The notes beneath the pieces are model-generated. The model made no database searches, was not told where the DNA came from, and was given only the letters and a program-made list of their open reading frames with translations. The position numbers and the translations under genes are program-made. Below are positions 21,610 through 34,587 of a DNA stretch of 64,000 nucleotides, in pieces. The DNA lies in the NCBI GenBank assembly GCA_009602735.1, contig WELA01001939.1:479455-543454 (forward strand), in the 5' to 3' direction. How positions within the stretch are numbered: position 1 is the stretch's first letter; every line of letters begins with the position of its first letter. The stretch is from Mesotaenium endlicherianum (taxonomy: Eukaryota; Streptophyta; Zygnematophyceae; Zygnematales; Mesotaeniaceae).

Positions 21610-24600
21610 TTATGGAGGGACTCCAGCGGCCCGAAGGTGGAACCGTGTCAACGCCCCTTTGGCATTGGTCAAGTGGTCCTTAAACTCCCAAGTGTCCCCA
21701 GAGGCATCGTAACCCTTCCATCGAATGAGGTATTTCATGACATATTTAGACGATCGACGGACCGAGCGAGCGTCTAAAATCTCATCGACCTCATATTCCT
21801 CAGGGTCGCCGTCCCGGACAGCGGGGACCGGTCCCGGTTGGACAGGGAACCGACCTGTGAACAGTGTATCACCTTTGATGTACGGTTCCAGGAAGGAGAC
21901 ATTAAAGACCGGGTGCCCCTTGTATTCAGCTGACATGTTCAGTTTGTAAGCATTCTGACCGACACGACGGACCACCGAATATGGACCGACCCAGACAGGG
22001 CCAAGCTTTTTCTTGACCACACCAGGGAGGTACAGGTGCTGAGAATGCAGTTTGACTAAATCCCCCTTGGAAAATGTCAGTTCCCGACGGTGTTGATTAG
22101 CGTATTTTTGTTGGTTTTCTTGGGCCGTGTGCAAGTTTCGTTGGACTTCTGACAGGGTGTCAGCAAACTCCTGAGTTAACTGGAGGGAGACCGGGTTGTC
22201 AATCCCTTCAGGGTGAGTTAAAGATTCCCCTAGCACATCTAGAGGAGACTTAGGGACTCTACCCAGGCTGAGTTCAAAAGGAGTTTTGCCCGTTGACGCG
22301 TGCACCGCACTGTTGACCGCAAACTGAATTTGAGGCAACAGGTCATCCCAATTATCTTGTTTTTGGTTAATATATGCTCTCAGCACCTCCTGCAGAACTC
22401 GGTTAGTTCTTTCAGTCTGCCCATCAGTCTGAGGGTGGTTTGCTGTGCTGAGCAGCTGTTTGACTCCCATTAACCCCATTAAAGCTCTCCAGAACTTAGA
22501 GGTGAATTTTGAGTCTCTGTCTGAGATGATATTAGAAGGGAGCCCATGTTGGCATACTACATGGTTGTAAAACTGTCTCGCTGTTTCGAGTGCAGTCACT
22601 TTGACAGTTGTGGGGATAAAAATGACCATTTTTGTCAGTTTATCCACGACTACCAGTATTGAATCATGCCCGTTGGCAGTTCTTGGTAGTGAGACCACCC
22701 AGTCCATGGATATAGTTTCCCAGCGTCCCGCTGGGATGGGTAGCGGTTGCAAGAGACCTCCGGGTGGTGTGTGCCGAGACTTATTTCTCTGACACTGGTC
22801 ACAGGACTTGACATATTTCAAGACCTCCCGGGGTAACCCCTCCCAATGATAATGTTTTGCCAGTTTGCCAACAGTTTTGGCCTGCCCCAAATGTCCACCC
22901 AGGAGACTGTCATGAGCTTGACTCAGTAAGAGAGACCTTATTTCCAAGTTATTAGGAATGACCAGCTTCAGCCTGCCTGAAGTGGTTTCAGTCACCCAGA
23001 CCCCTCCCTTGAGCTTATACCCGAGTGCAGTAGCACGACACACACCAGTAGTGGGGCTGGGCTCAAATGTTGGGTCAGAAAGGTAGGCTTTCCTAAGTTG
23101 TTCAAGGAAGGACTTTTTCACCTTTAGTGAAGTGAGTGCACACAGGACTTTATCTACAGCATGCTGACTAAAGTTCCTTTCTTGCAAGTCAGGTCTTCTA
23201 GAGAGTGCATCAGCAGGATTCAACTTCCCTGGTTTGTAGTCGATCTGGACTTGGAACTGCTCCAGCATCTGGCTCCAGCGGTTCTCCCTCCTCGACAGCT
23301 TGGACTTCTTCTGAAAGTGGGTCAGAGCTAGATGATCTGTAATCACCTTAAAAGCTTTACCATGTAAGTATGCTCTCCACTGTTTGAGTACATGAATGAT
23401 AGCTAGCAGCTCTTTATCATGCACTGAGTAATTAATCTCCGCTGGATTAAATTTCATAGACTCATACAACACAGGATGCCACTCCTGCCGTACCTTACCA
23501 TCCTTTGTGGTTTTGTCAGCAGGCTGCAACAAAATAGCACCCATGGCAAAATCAGAGGCATCAGTAACCACCTGCACCGGTTTGCTGGGGTCATACACGG
23601 CTAGCACTGGGGCAGAACAAAGGGCATCTTTAAGGGTCTGGAAGGCAGCCTGCTGCTCTTCCCCCCACACATACCCGATGTCTTTCTTAGTAAGGTCAGT
23701 CAGTTTACTGGCCTTTGTGGAATAATTCTCAATAAATCTCCTATAGTAGTTAGCCAACCCGAGGAAGGATCTAACTTCAGAGACAGACTGTGGTACTGGC
23801 CAGTCCCTTATGGTCTGGACTTTCTTAGGATCCACACTGATGCCCTCTTTACTGACAACGTGGCCTAAGAATTCAATACTTTCCTTAAAGAAATCACACT
23901 TGCTCATTTTAGCATACAAGTGATTTTTCCGCAGAGTGTCCAGCACTTTCTTTAAGTGTTCAGTGTGCTGAGCTTCATCTTTAGAGAAAATTAAAATATC
24001 ATCCAGGAAAACTTGCACAAACTTATCCAAATAAGGTCTGAAAATGTCATTCATAGCACCCATAAAGGTAGCAGGAGCATTAGTCAGTCCAAATGGCATC
24101 ACGTTGAACTCATAGTGTCCATAACGTGTGCGGAAAGCAGTCTTGTGTTCATCCCCCTCAGCAATTCTGATTTGATGATAACCACTCTTGAGATCTATCT
24201 TACTGAACACCTTAGCGCCAGACAGGGTATCAAGCAAGTCCTCGATTCTGGGTAAAGCATACTTGTTCTTTACTGTAATTCTGTTCAGGGCTCTGTAATC
24301 CACACACATCCGCATACTGCCATCCTTTTTCTTAACAAATAGGATAGGTGCGCCGTACGGTGATTTACTGGGAGAAATGTAACCATTTTCCTCCAGCTCT
24401 GCAATCTGTGTTTTCAACTCCTCGCTCTCCAAATAAGACAAGCCATAAGTGCGTTGCCAGGGTGGCTGGCTACCAGGTAATAGATCAATCCTATGATCTA
24501 CTTCCCTTTTAGGGGGTAGTCCTGGAGGCATGTTAAACACATCAGTGTACTGAGCAACAATTTTTGCAGCAGTAGGGTGCTCCGGAGGGCTTACCTTTTT

Positions 24601-25326
24601 CTCAACCACTTCTTCAGGTTGAGGAGGTACCTCTCTTAGCAGCAGACAGAACATTCTGTCTTCCTTCTGGTTCCAGCTTTTGACGAACTCCATTGCATTC
24701 AGCAACTTGCATCCTTCTGGAAGCCTCTTCTTTTCCTTCATTTGCCATCCACACAGGACAAGAGGAAGAGCACTGGTGGGTGCCAAGTCAGTCTGCCCAT
24801 CACTGGCTCCTCTCACTTTAACTGTACCTCTGCTCCAACACACTTCAGCTTGATGTCTATTAAGCCAGGACCTGCCTAGCACGAGATCATAAAAGCCAGT
24901 GTTGAGTACCTCAAATGTAAGCGTTTCAGTTAGAACTGCAATGCCAGAACCTAACTGGACCTCAATAGGCTTGGTTATAACTCCTCCCGGGATACTTGAG
25001 GCATCTCCAAGGAATATTTTTCTATTCCCTTGGGTGACAGTAGGCAGCCTTAGCCGCTTAACTAAGTCCTTGTGAATAAAAGTATGTGACGCCCCTCCGT
25101 CAACAAATGCCCTCACCTTCCTACCTGCAATCATGCAATGCAGTAGGATAGGGGGGACTGTCTTTTCCTGACTTTCGCATTGTTCTCCTGACGTAGCAAA
25201 GAAATGTTGGACATCAGGTGGAACAAGAGCATCCAGAGTGTGCACTCTCTGGACGTCTATATTACTGATGGTCTCCTTTATCTGTTTGTCAGGCATGCAT
25301 AGTGAATCCAGTTCAGCAGGACCCAT
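21610..25326 (-). mobile_element. Pol of E2: PR-RT-RNase H-integrase-chromodomain
   Basis: 1238-residue ORF starting at an ATG (MGPAELDSL). Protease motif [10 protein letters not shown] at about 74-83; RT with [41 protein letters not shown] and the FLDDILIFS catalytic box; RNase H with [16 protein letters not shown]; integrase HHCC zinc region ([10 protein letters not shown] ... CDQCQ) and DDE core ([30 protein letters not shown]); C-terminal chromodomain ([10 protein letters not shown] ... [16 protein letters not shown]). The length and order are typical of chromoviruses. The polyprotein would be cleaved by its own protease into enzymes acting in the virus-like particle and nucleus. Confidence 0.95.
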
Positions 25327-25394
25327 AATACCTGCTACGAGGGCAGCTAGTGACGACTCACTATCTCTAGCATCCTCACAGTCAGTAGACTGGA

Positions 25395-26873
25395 TTACTG
25401 ACTGTTGCTGTCTTTTAAAGGCTGGTCTTTTCTCTCGACCTTAGGCAGGTGCTTGACCGGACACTGTTCTCTGTAGTGGCCTTTCTGCTGACAATGGTAG
25501 CAAGTAGATTTTGCTGAGGCTGGTCTCGGCTTAGTCCTACCACCACCCCTTCCATAGCCACCTCGAGAGGGACCACCTCTACCTCTAGACTGAATAGCAT
25601 TGTACTCATACTCATATTCATCACCCTGATTATCCTCAGCCTGGTCTCCTTCAACTGCATTGTAGGAACCGTGGGGCTTTTTGACAATCTTAGACACCAA
25701 AGCGTTACTCTGGCGCTTGTGATTGAACTGCTGCTGATCCCAGGCGTCAGCATCCTGGATCAAGTCAGCCAGTTTCTCATACTTTTTCTCAGCAAAATGA
25801 CCAGAGACCTCGGATTTCAAGCCATACCTGAAGTATGCTATCCTATACCGTTCTGGCAAATCAGGCTGCTTCATCATGTTCTCTTGGAACTTTTGAGCAA
25901 ACTCAGCAACTGAAGTGGTCTGCTTCAGTGTCAGGGAGATCATCGCATAGATAGCTTTCTCCTGCTGGTTGATGACATCAAACTTCTCATGCAACTTCTC
26001 GACAAACTCTACCCACGTAGGGTCACCGAGTTGCCGAGCCTTACGCTCTTCCTTCCAGTAAAGCCACCAGTCTGCGGCACTGCCTTTCAGTAGCGCACCG
26101 GTGTGCCTGACCTTCTCGTAATCTTGCAGTTCTGGGTAGTTCTCCAGCCACTGCTCAACATCCGCGAGAAACTTGATCAGGTAATATTTTCTGTTTCCCT
26201 CAGGATCATAGTCCTGGGGAGGTTTCGGCTTGGGCTTACTAGGCCCTCGGCCACCACCACTAGTGGTGTGAGACCCCAGTTGGTCTCTGTCCCGGAGTAG
26301 GGACATTATGATTCTTTTGTCCTCCTGCTGGGACTGATACATGGTCGCCATTTGCGACTGCATCTGAACGAACAATGCTCCCAAGTCTACATTTTGGGGT
26401 GGTAGATTAGCAAATGCAGCAGCAGCATTGGCATCTACTCGCTGAGTAGTGTCCTCAACAATCCCTCTTGCTCCTGCAGCAGCAATTCCTGCCGCATTCA
26501 GCCGGTCACGTATTTGACCTAGGGGTACATTGAGTTGTACGGCAGGAGGTGGGTTCAGAACATTGGCCCTTGATGCCATAAGTTCTTCAACAGTGCGCTC
26601 GTCAGCTGGCTGTCCTTCCCTCCTTTGTATATCTTCAGCGGCCTTTGCTACTTGTTCAGCTTCTAGTCTGGCTATCTCCTCCTCAGCTTGCTGAGCTGCG
26701 ACTGAGGCAATAGCAGCTGCCTCATCTGCAGCCTCCCTAGCTGCAGTATCCGCTACTGCTTCCGAATAGGTACGGTTTCCCGCTACATGGCTTTCCGCCT
26801 GGTTTTCGACATTCTCGTTATCCTGGTTCTCCATGTCTCGGGAGTTGCTAGTTTGAGACCTTGTCCTTACCAT
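25395..26873 (-). mobile_element. Gag of E2
   Basis: 492-residue ORF from an ATG at 26873, just inside the primer binding site. An Ala/Glu-rich coiled-coil N-terminus (about 40-100) precedes a capsid-type region at about 220-400 (LLKGSAADWWLYWKEERKA), an RGG-rich stretch (GRGGPSRGGYGRGGGR) and a CCHC zinc knuckle CYHCQQKGHYREQC at about 458-471. This is the retrotransposon gag family that assembles particles and packages the RNA. Confidence 0.93.
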
Positions 26874-26894
26874 ACAAAGAAGACTGTGATAACT

Positions 26895-26906
26895 GCTCCG
26901 ATACCA
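26895..26906 (-). other. Primer binding site of E2
   Basis: TGGTATCGGAGC on the element strand, one base inside the 5' LTR. It resembles the initiator-Met tRNA class (TGGTATCAGAGC), as in element A and E1 (32468-32479). Confidence 0.8.
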
Positions 26907-26907
26907 C

Positions 26908-27678
26908 TGAAATGAATCGACTTACCAAATAGGCGATTAACAATTAATAAAGATCTTTATATCAGCAAGTAATCTTTATGGTAATTTCCGTTAACTGGTT
27001 AAACGGCAAAGGACAATACACTAGCAGTGAATAATACTCGTAAGTCAAATGCGAGTAAACTAGCATCAATAATGCAAATCAGTAAACTCATACATAAGCA
27101 AGGTTAGAAGACAGTGCGTATCAATGGCTTCTCGCCTTGGATTCAGATCTCTCTCAGTAAGCTGTACAAGAGAGTTGGCCTCGTTTCCGAATGCCGAACT
27201 CGAGAGCAATGCCTAGCATATGTACATGGAATGAGTTTACTGTTCAACGGTCAGTGCGATGGCACCGCCTACCCGGGAGTTAACCACGTTGGTAGGACCT
27301 CGGTTAACCAAATCCACCGCCATCTCCCATCATCCCGAATAGCCATCCATCATGGGGATGTCATCTGGCCATTCATCTAGCAGGTGGTACTTAGATGCAT
27401 ATCAAGGCAGTTCGCTGCTACCGAGCACGGAAGTCAGCTGGCTGTCAAAGAATGTGTCAGCAAGCTGACTTAAGTTGACTTCAGCCTGCTGCTTTTGGCC
27501 GAGTCATTAAACTGATAATTATGTAAAGTCCAGCAGACTGATTATTACTAAAGTTCAGCAGACTGACTATTAACTAAAGTTCAGCAGACTGACTACTAAC
27601 TAAAGTTCAGCAGGCTGAACTAAATTAACTATTATATTTAAATGAATATTATATCTACTAATATACTGATTCATTATA
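26908..27678 (-). repeat. 5' LTR of E2
   Basis: 771 bp, nearly identical to the 3' LTR at 18808-19552. It is longer mainly because of one extra roughly 26-bp tandem unit near 27535-27615. It is followed by the right target duplication TTAGC (27679-27683). Confidence 0.93.
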
Positions 27679-27683
27679 TTAGC

Positions 27684-30600
27684 GTACTTTTGTTGGTTTT
27701 CTTGGGCTTTGTGCAGATTGTGTTGTACTTTTAACAGGATGTCAGCAAACTCTTGAGTTAACTGGAGGGAGACCGGATTGTCAATCCCTTCAGGGTGTGT
27801 TAAAGACTCCCCCAAGACATCCAAAGGAGACTTAGGGACTCTACCCAGGCTTAGTTCAAAAGGACTCTTGCCCGTTGACGCGTGCACCGCATTGTTGACC
27901 GCAAACTGGATTTGAGGTAACAGGTCATCCCAATTATCTTGTTTTTGGTTAATATAGGCTCTCAGTACCTCTTGCAGAACTCGGCTAGTTCTTTCAGTCT
28001 GCCCATCAGTCCGAGGGTGGTTTGGTGTGCTGAGCAGCTGCTTGACTCCCATTAACCCCATTAAAGCTTTACTGAACTTAGAGGTAAATTTCGAGTCTCT
28101 GTCTGAGATTATATTAGAGGGGAGCCCATGTTGGCATACTACATGGTTGTAAAACTGTCTCGCTGTTTCGAGTGCAGTTACTTTGACGATTGTAGGGATG
28201 AAAAGGACCATTTTTGTCAGTTTATCCACGACTACCAGTATCGAATCATGCCCATTGGCAGTTCGTGGCAGTGTGACCACCCAGTCCATGGATATTGTTT
28301 CCCGGCGGCCAGCTGTGATGGGCAGCAGTTGTAAGAGGCCCCCCGGTGGTGTGTGCCTAGACTTATTCTTTTGACACTGGTCACAAGACTTAACGTATTT
28401 CAAGACCTCCCGAGGTAATCCCTCCTAATGATAGTGTTTTGCCAGTTTGCCAACAATTTTGGCCTGCCCCAAATGCCCACCCAGCAAACTGTCATGTACT
28501 TGACTCAATAAAAGGGATCTTATTTCCAAGTTATTAGGAATGACCAGCTTCATCCTGCCTGAAGTGGTTTCAGTCACCCAAACCCCTCCCTTGAGCTTAT
28601 ACCCGAGTGCTATAGCACGACACATACCAGTAGTTGGGCTGGGCTCAAATGTTGGGTCAGAAAGGTAGGCTTTCCTAAGTTCTTCAAGGAAGGACTTCTT
28701 CACCTTTAGTGAAGTGAGTGCACACAGGACTTTATCTACAGCATATTGACTAAAGTTCCTTTCTTGCAAGTCAGGTCTTCTAGAGAGTGCATCAGCAGGA
28801 TTCAACTTCCCTGGTTTGTAGTCGATCTGGACTTGAAACTGCTCCAGCATCTGGCTCCAGCGGTTCTCCCTCCTCGACAGCTTGGACTTCTTCTGAAAGT
28901 GAGTCAGAGCTAGATGATATGTAATCACCTTAAAAGCTTTACCATGTAAGTATGCTCTCCACTGTTAGAGCACATGAACGATAGCTAGCAGCTCTTTATC
29001 ATGCACTGGGTAATTAATCTCCGCTGGATTAAATTTCATAGATTCATACAACACAGGATGCCACTCCTGCCGTACCTTACCATTCTTTGTGGTTTTGTCA
29101 GCAGGCTGCAACAAAATAGCACCCATGGCAAAGTCAGAGGCATCAGTAACCACCTGCACCGGTTTGCTGGGGTCATACACGGCTAGCACTGGGGCAGAAC
29201 AAAGGGCATCTTTAAGGGTCTGGAAGGCAGCCTGCTGCTCTTCCCCCCACACATACCCGATGTCTTTCTTAGTAAGGTCAGTCAGTTTACTGGCCTTTGT
29301 GGAATAATTCTCAATAAATCTCCTATAGTAGTTAGCCAACCCGAGGAAGGATCTAACTTCAGAGACAGACTGTGGTACTGGCTAGTCCCTTATGGTCTGG
29401 ACTTTCTTAGGATCCACACTGATGCCCTCTTTACTGACAACGTGGCCTAAGAATTCAATACTTTCCTTAAAGAAATCACACTTGCTCATTTTAGCATTTA
29501 AGTGATTTCTTCTCAGTGTCCATGACTGTCTCTAAGTGTTCAGCGTGCTGAGCTTCATCTTTAGTGAAAATTAAAATATCATCTAGGAAAACTTGCACAA
29601 ACTTATCCAAATAAGGTCTGAAAATGTCATTCATAGCATCCATGAAGGTTGCGGGAGCATTAGTCAGTCCAAATGGCATCATGCTGAACTCATAGTGCCC
29701 ATAACGTGTGCGGAAGGCAGTCTTGTGTTCATCCCCCTCAGCAATTCTGATTTGATGATAACCACTTTTGAGATCTATCTTACTGAACACCTTAGCACCA
29801 GACAGGGTATCAAGCAAGTCCTCAATTTTGGGTAAAGCATACTTGTTTTTTACTGTGATTTCGTTCAGAGCTCTGTAATCCACACACATCTGCATACTGC
29901 CATCATTTTTCTTGACAAATAGAATGGGTGCCCCGTAAGGTGATTTACTGGGGGAAATATAACCATTTTCCTCAAGCTCTGCAATCTGTGTTTTCAACTC
30001 CTCGCTCTCCACATAAGACAAGCCATAAGTGCGTTGCCAAGGTGGCTGACTCCCAGGTAATAGATCAATCCTATGATCTACTTCCCTCTTAGGGGGTAGT
30101 CCTGGAGGCATATTAAATACATCCGTGTACTGAGCAACAATTTTTGCAGCAGTAGGGTGCTCCGGAGGGCTTACCTTTTTCTCAACCACTTCTTCAGGTT
30201 GAGGAGGTACCTCTCTTAGCAGCAGACAGAACATTCTGTCTTCCTTCTGGTTCCAGCTTTTGACGAACTCCATTGCATTCAGCAACTTGCATCCTTCTGG
30301 AAGCCTCTTCTTTTCCTTCATTTGCCATCCACACAGGACAAGAGGAAGAGCACTGGTGGGTGCCAAGTTGGTCTGCCCATCGCTGGCTCCTCTCACTTAA
30401 ACTGTACCTCTGCTCCAACACACTTCAGCTTGATGTCTATTAAGCCAGGACCTGCCTAGCACGAGATCATAAAAGCCAGTGTTGAGTACCTCAAATGTAA
30501 GCGTTTCAGTTAGAACTGCAATGCCAGAACCTAACTGGACCTCAATAGGCTTGGTTATAGCTCCTCCCGAGATACGTGAGGCATCTCCAAGGAATATTTT

Positions 30601-30793
30601 TCTATTCTCTTGGGTGACAGTAGGCAGCCTTAGCCGCTTAACTAAGTCCTTGTGGATAAAAGTATGTGACGCCCCTCCGTCAACAAATGCCCTCACCTTC
30701 CTACCTGCAATCATGCAATGCAGTAGGATAGGGGGTATTGTCTTTTCTTGACTTTCGCATTGTTCTCCTGACTTAGCAAAGAAATGTTGGACA
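27684..30793 (-). mobile_element. Pol of E1, larger part (fossil)
   Basis: Close relative of the E2 pol over protease, RT, RNase H and most of integrase. It is interrupted at 27683 by the E2 insertion; the remainder is at 18352-18807. A single unresolved base at 30822 sits just upstream. Fossil with several breaks. Confidence 0.92.
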
Positions 30794-32446
30794 TCAGGTG
30801 GAACAAGAGCATCCAGAGTGTNTAGTGTGCACTCTCTGGATGTCTATATTGTTGATGGTCTCCTTTATCTGGTTGTCAAGCATGCATAGTGAATCCAGTT
30901 CAGCAGGACCCATAATACCTGCTACGAGGGCAGCTAGTGACAACTCACTATCTCTAGCCTCCTCACAGTCAGTAGACTGGATTACTGACTGTTGCTGGTC
31001 TTTTCTCTCGACCTTAGGCAGGTGCTTGACCGGACACTGTTCTCTGAAGTGGCCTTTCTGCTGACAATGGTAGCAAGTAGATTTTGCTGAGGCTGGTCTC
31101 GGTCTAGTCCTACCACCACCCCTTCCATAGCCACCTCGAGAGGAACCACCTCTACCTCTAGACTGAATAGCATTGTACTCATACTCATATTCATCACCCT
31201 GATTATCCTCAACGTGGTCTCCTTCAACTGCATTGTAGGAACCGTGGGGCTTGTTGAAAATCTTAGACACCAAAGCGTTACTCTGGCGCTTGTGATTGAA
31301 CTGCCGCTGATCCCAGGCATCAGCATCCTGGATCAAGTCAGCCAGTTTCTCATACTTTTTCTCAGCAAAATGACCAGAGACTTCGAATTCCAAGCCATAC
31401 CTGAAGTATGCTATCCTATACCGTTATGGCAAGTCTGGCTGTTTCATCATGTTATCCTGGAACTTTTGAGCAAACTCAGCAATTGAAGTGGTCTGCTTCA
31501 GTGTCAGGGAGATCATCGCATAGATAGCTTTCTCCTGCTGGTTGATGTCATCAAACTTCTCATGCAACTTCGCGACAAACTCTACCCACGTAGGGTCACC
31601 GAATTGCTGAGCCTTACGCTCTCCTTTCCAGTATAGCCACCAGTCTGCGGCACTGCCTTTCAGTAGTGCACCAGTGTGCCTGACCTTCTCGTAATCCTGC
31701 AGTTTTGGGTAGTTCTCCAGCCACTACTCAACATCAGCGAGAAACTTGATCAGGTAATACTTTTTGTTCCCCTCAGGATCATAATCCTGGGGAGATTTTG
31801 ACTTGGGCTTACTAGGCCCTCTGCCACCACCACCCGTGGCTTGAGAACCCTGTTGGTCTCGGTCTCGCAGTAGAGACATTATGATTCTTGTGTCATCCTG
31901 TTGAGACTGGTACATGCTCGTCATTTGCGATTGCATTTGTACAAACAATGCTCCCAAATCCGCACTCTGAGGTGGAAGTCTAGCGAATGCAGCAGTAGCA
32001 GTGGCATCGACTCGCTGAGTAGTGTCCTCAACAGTCCCTCTCGCTCCTGCAGCAGCAATTCCTGCCGCATTCAACCGGTCACGTATTTGACCTAGGGGTA
32101 CATTGAGTTGTACAGCAGGAGGTGGATTAAGAACATTGGCCCTTGATGCCATAAGTTCTTCAACAGTGCACTCGTCCGCTGGCTGTCCTTCCCTCCTTTC
32201 TGTATCTTCAGCGGCCTTTGCTAATTGTTCAGCTTCTAATCTGGCTCTCTCCTCCTCAGCTTGCTGTGCTGCGACTGCGGCAATAGCAGCTGCCTCATCT
32301 GCAGCCTCTCTAGCTGCAGTATCTGCCACTACTTCAGAATAGGTACGGATTCCCGCTACATGGCTTTCCGCCTGGTTATCGACATTCTCGTCATCCTGGT
32401 TCTCCATGTCTCGAGAGTTGCTAGTTTGAGACCTTGTTCTTACCAT
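30794..32446 (-). mobile_element. Gag of E1 (fossil)
   Basis: From the ATG at 32446, with the same Ala/Glu-rich N-terminus, capsid region, RGG stretch and CCHC knuckle (CYHCQQKGHFREQC near 31040-31085) as E2. Fossil, broken. Confidence 0.9.
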
Positions 32447-32480
32447 ACAAAGAAGACTGTGATAACTGCTTCGATACCAT

Positions 32481-33200
32481 TGAAATGAATCAACTTACCA
32501 AAGTAGGCGATTAACAATTAATAAAGATCTTTATATCAGCAAGTAATCTTTATGGTATTTTTTTGTTAATTGATTTAACAGCAAAGGACAACACACTAGC
32601 TGCGAATAATACTCGTAAGTCAAATGCAAGTAAACTAGCATCAATAATGCAATCAGTAAACTCATACATAAGCAAGGTTGGAAGACAGTGCGTATCAATG
32701 GCTTCTCGCCTTGGATTCAGATCTCTCTCAGTAAGCTGTACAAGAGAGTTGGCCTCGTTTCCGTATGCGGAACTCGAGAGCAGTACCTAGCATATGTACA
32801 CGGAATGAGTTTACTGTTCAACGGCCAGTGCGATGGCACAGCCTACCCAGGAGTTAACCACGTTGGTAGGACCTCGATTAACCAAATCCACCGCCATCTC
32901 CCATCATTCCGAATCGCCATCTATCATAGGCATGTCATCTGGGCATTCATCTAGCATACCACACTTAGATGTCTATCGAGGCAGTTCGCTGCTACCGAGT
33001 ACGAAGTCAGCTGGCTGTCAAAGAATGAGTCAGCAAGCTGACTTGAGTTGACTTTAGCCTGCTGCTTCCGACTGAGTCCTTAAATTGATAATTATATAAA
33101 GTCGAGCAGGCTCAATACTACATAAAGTTCAGCAGACTGAACTTAATTAACAATTATATTTAGATGAATATTATATCTACCCATATACTGATTTATTGCA
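32481..33200 (-). repeat. 5' LTR of E1
   Basis: 720 bp with TGAAATGAATC at the plus-strand start and CA at 33199-33200, followed by the CCTGG target duplication. The primer binding site adjoins at 32468-32479. Confidence 0.92.
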
Positions 33201-33331
33201 CCTGGCCACTTCCAGTAGTACCACTCGCAGTTTCAGGTTGCTTCTCTGGCCCTGCTACGATTCAAAAGCTTTTCAGAGAGTGAGGACGCGTATCATCATT
33301 AAAAAAAAAATACGACGGAACGCGATGAGAC

Positions 33332-34249
33332 CTTGTTGTAAACAAAGAAATCATCATCTGGACGATAGACATAATTACGGTCTTCATGTGTCACCGACGC
33401 CACAACACCGAGTTGCCCAGAACTCGTCTTTTTTTCTCGACTTTTGATCATTCGAGGGACCACTTGCTTTCCCTCATGTTCCGCAGGCAAAAATGGGGCA
33501 TCTGTGTCCAAAGGAAACTGTCCCCCTTCACTCTCCTGCTCATCTCGCTCTTCAACAAAAGGTTAGGGTGTGCCCCCTTCACGCTCCTCGTGGGCTCCTC
33601 CCTCTGCTGGCGATCGAAAGGTTTCTGCGCCTCGCCATGAGCGCCAACTCCTCATATCGAAAAATAAAAATAACTACTCCTGTTGCGAAGAAAACACTTG
33701 CATACCACATCTTAAGTTTACCTGATGTCTTGCTTGTCAACTGACCACCCCGTAGCTTTTTGTTGTCCAGTGGCTCTTCTTTATAAGCTGAAGTTAGGAA
33801 TTCTGTCGTTGAACGTTTGATCTTGCCCAACGGAGCTGTCCTCTGTGCTTCCTGCTTGTCGTCCTCAAATCCTATCACACCTGACTCCACTTCTCCGTTT
33901 ACCTAACGAGTGAATAAAAAGCAAAAACTTGTAATGATTGCAACCATATATACAAACCGTCATGCCAGCACTCTTCCGACCAACTTGAATTGATGCTTCT
34001 TGATCATGTGGTTCTTCAGTACGGCCCACCGTTTTGACTTTGGCTTGGCCTCGTGTTTTCACAGGGTTGGGCTTGTTTGAATCTCTCCTATCTAACAGAA
34101 AGGGCACATTAGCCCCACCAGAAGGCCTAAAAGCTATTTTTTTCATCGTCAGTTCCTAGTGACACCTCATTCACCTGCCCCTTCAGCAGGTTGACGTAAA
34201 CGAGCTCTTCGCCATCCAAGTTCACAATATTACTGCCGGAAAACTTCAT
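33332..34249 (-). CDS. Unrecognised host gene, partial model of three or more exons
   Basis: Two introns join open segments with matching phases: segment A ending at 33958 (open from about 34146), exon B 33902-33722, exon C 33549-33332. The A/B intron is GTTTGT...TCGTTAG. The B/C intron is GTAAAC...CCTAACCTTTTGTTGAAG, with a good branch point and pyrimidine tract. A possible first exon is the ATG at 34249 to about 34175 (MKFSGSNIVNLDGEELVYVN), preceded by an in-frame stop, but its splice to segment A does not keep phase, so the 5' end is uncertain. The product is hydrophilic and charged (FEDDKQEAQR; TKTS-type joins; NYVYRPDDDFFVYNK) with no family I recognise. After exon C a donor GTCTCA would lead to exons toward or beyond the E1 insertion 130 bp away, so E1 may have damaged or lengthened the gene. 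Confidence 0.4.
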
Positions 34250-34587
34250 CAAGTCCCTTATAATGCGCTACAGTTCCCTTATCAAAAGATCATTGCCACT
34301 TGCTATAACGTTTGTGCTTCTCGAGAGGATCTTTCCTCGTTATTCAAGGATAATTTAATATCAATGGAAAGAAAATAAAGATATCTTCGACGAAAATGAC
34401 AATCCTCAAGAAAAGCGATAATAATAACTAAGTAGAATTTGTGCTTGTGAGAGTTGCACTCACAATGATTCTTGCAAGTATATATACTTGCACAACATGA
34501 GGCACTGGAGTGCTTTGAGTCACCACCTAGGGCACTGGTTCATGTTCAACAAAAATACGCGAAGGGGTATAATCCATTCGGCTAAAT
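34250..34587. other. Intergenic, possible promoter of the unrecognised gene
   Basis: No coding signal or repeat recognised. It lies upstream of the minus-strand gene and next to solo LTR B2. Confidence 0.35.

Larger units (their letters stand above)
18808..27678 (-). mobile_element. Chromovirus E2 (inner element), looks whole
   Basis: An 8.87-kb Ty3/gypsy chromovirus on the minus strand, inserted in the pol of its relative E1 with the target duplication TTAGC (18803-18807 and 27679-27683). Order on its own strand: 5' LTR, primer binding site, gag, pol (PR-RT-RH-IN-chromodomain), third ORF, purine tract, 3' LTR. All three ORFs are long and open, so the copy looks whole or nearly so. The two LTRs differ by about 2-3 percent by eye plus one tandem-unit length change, pointing to a fairly recent insertion. 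Confidence 0.93.
15417..33200 (-). mobile_element. Chromovirus E1 (outer element), broken, split by E2
   Basis: Full-length Ty3/gypsy chromovirus on the minus strand, bounded by two 720-bp LTRs and a perfect CCTGG target duplication (15412-15416 and 33201-33205). Gag, pol and a third ORF are all recognisable. Element E2 of the same family sits inside the distal part of its pol (18808-27678). E1's two LTRs differ by several percent by eye, more than those of E2, as expected for the older host element. E1 is a fossil with roughly ten breaks. Confidence 0.93.
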
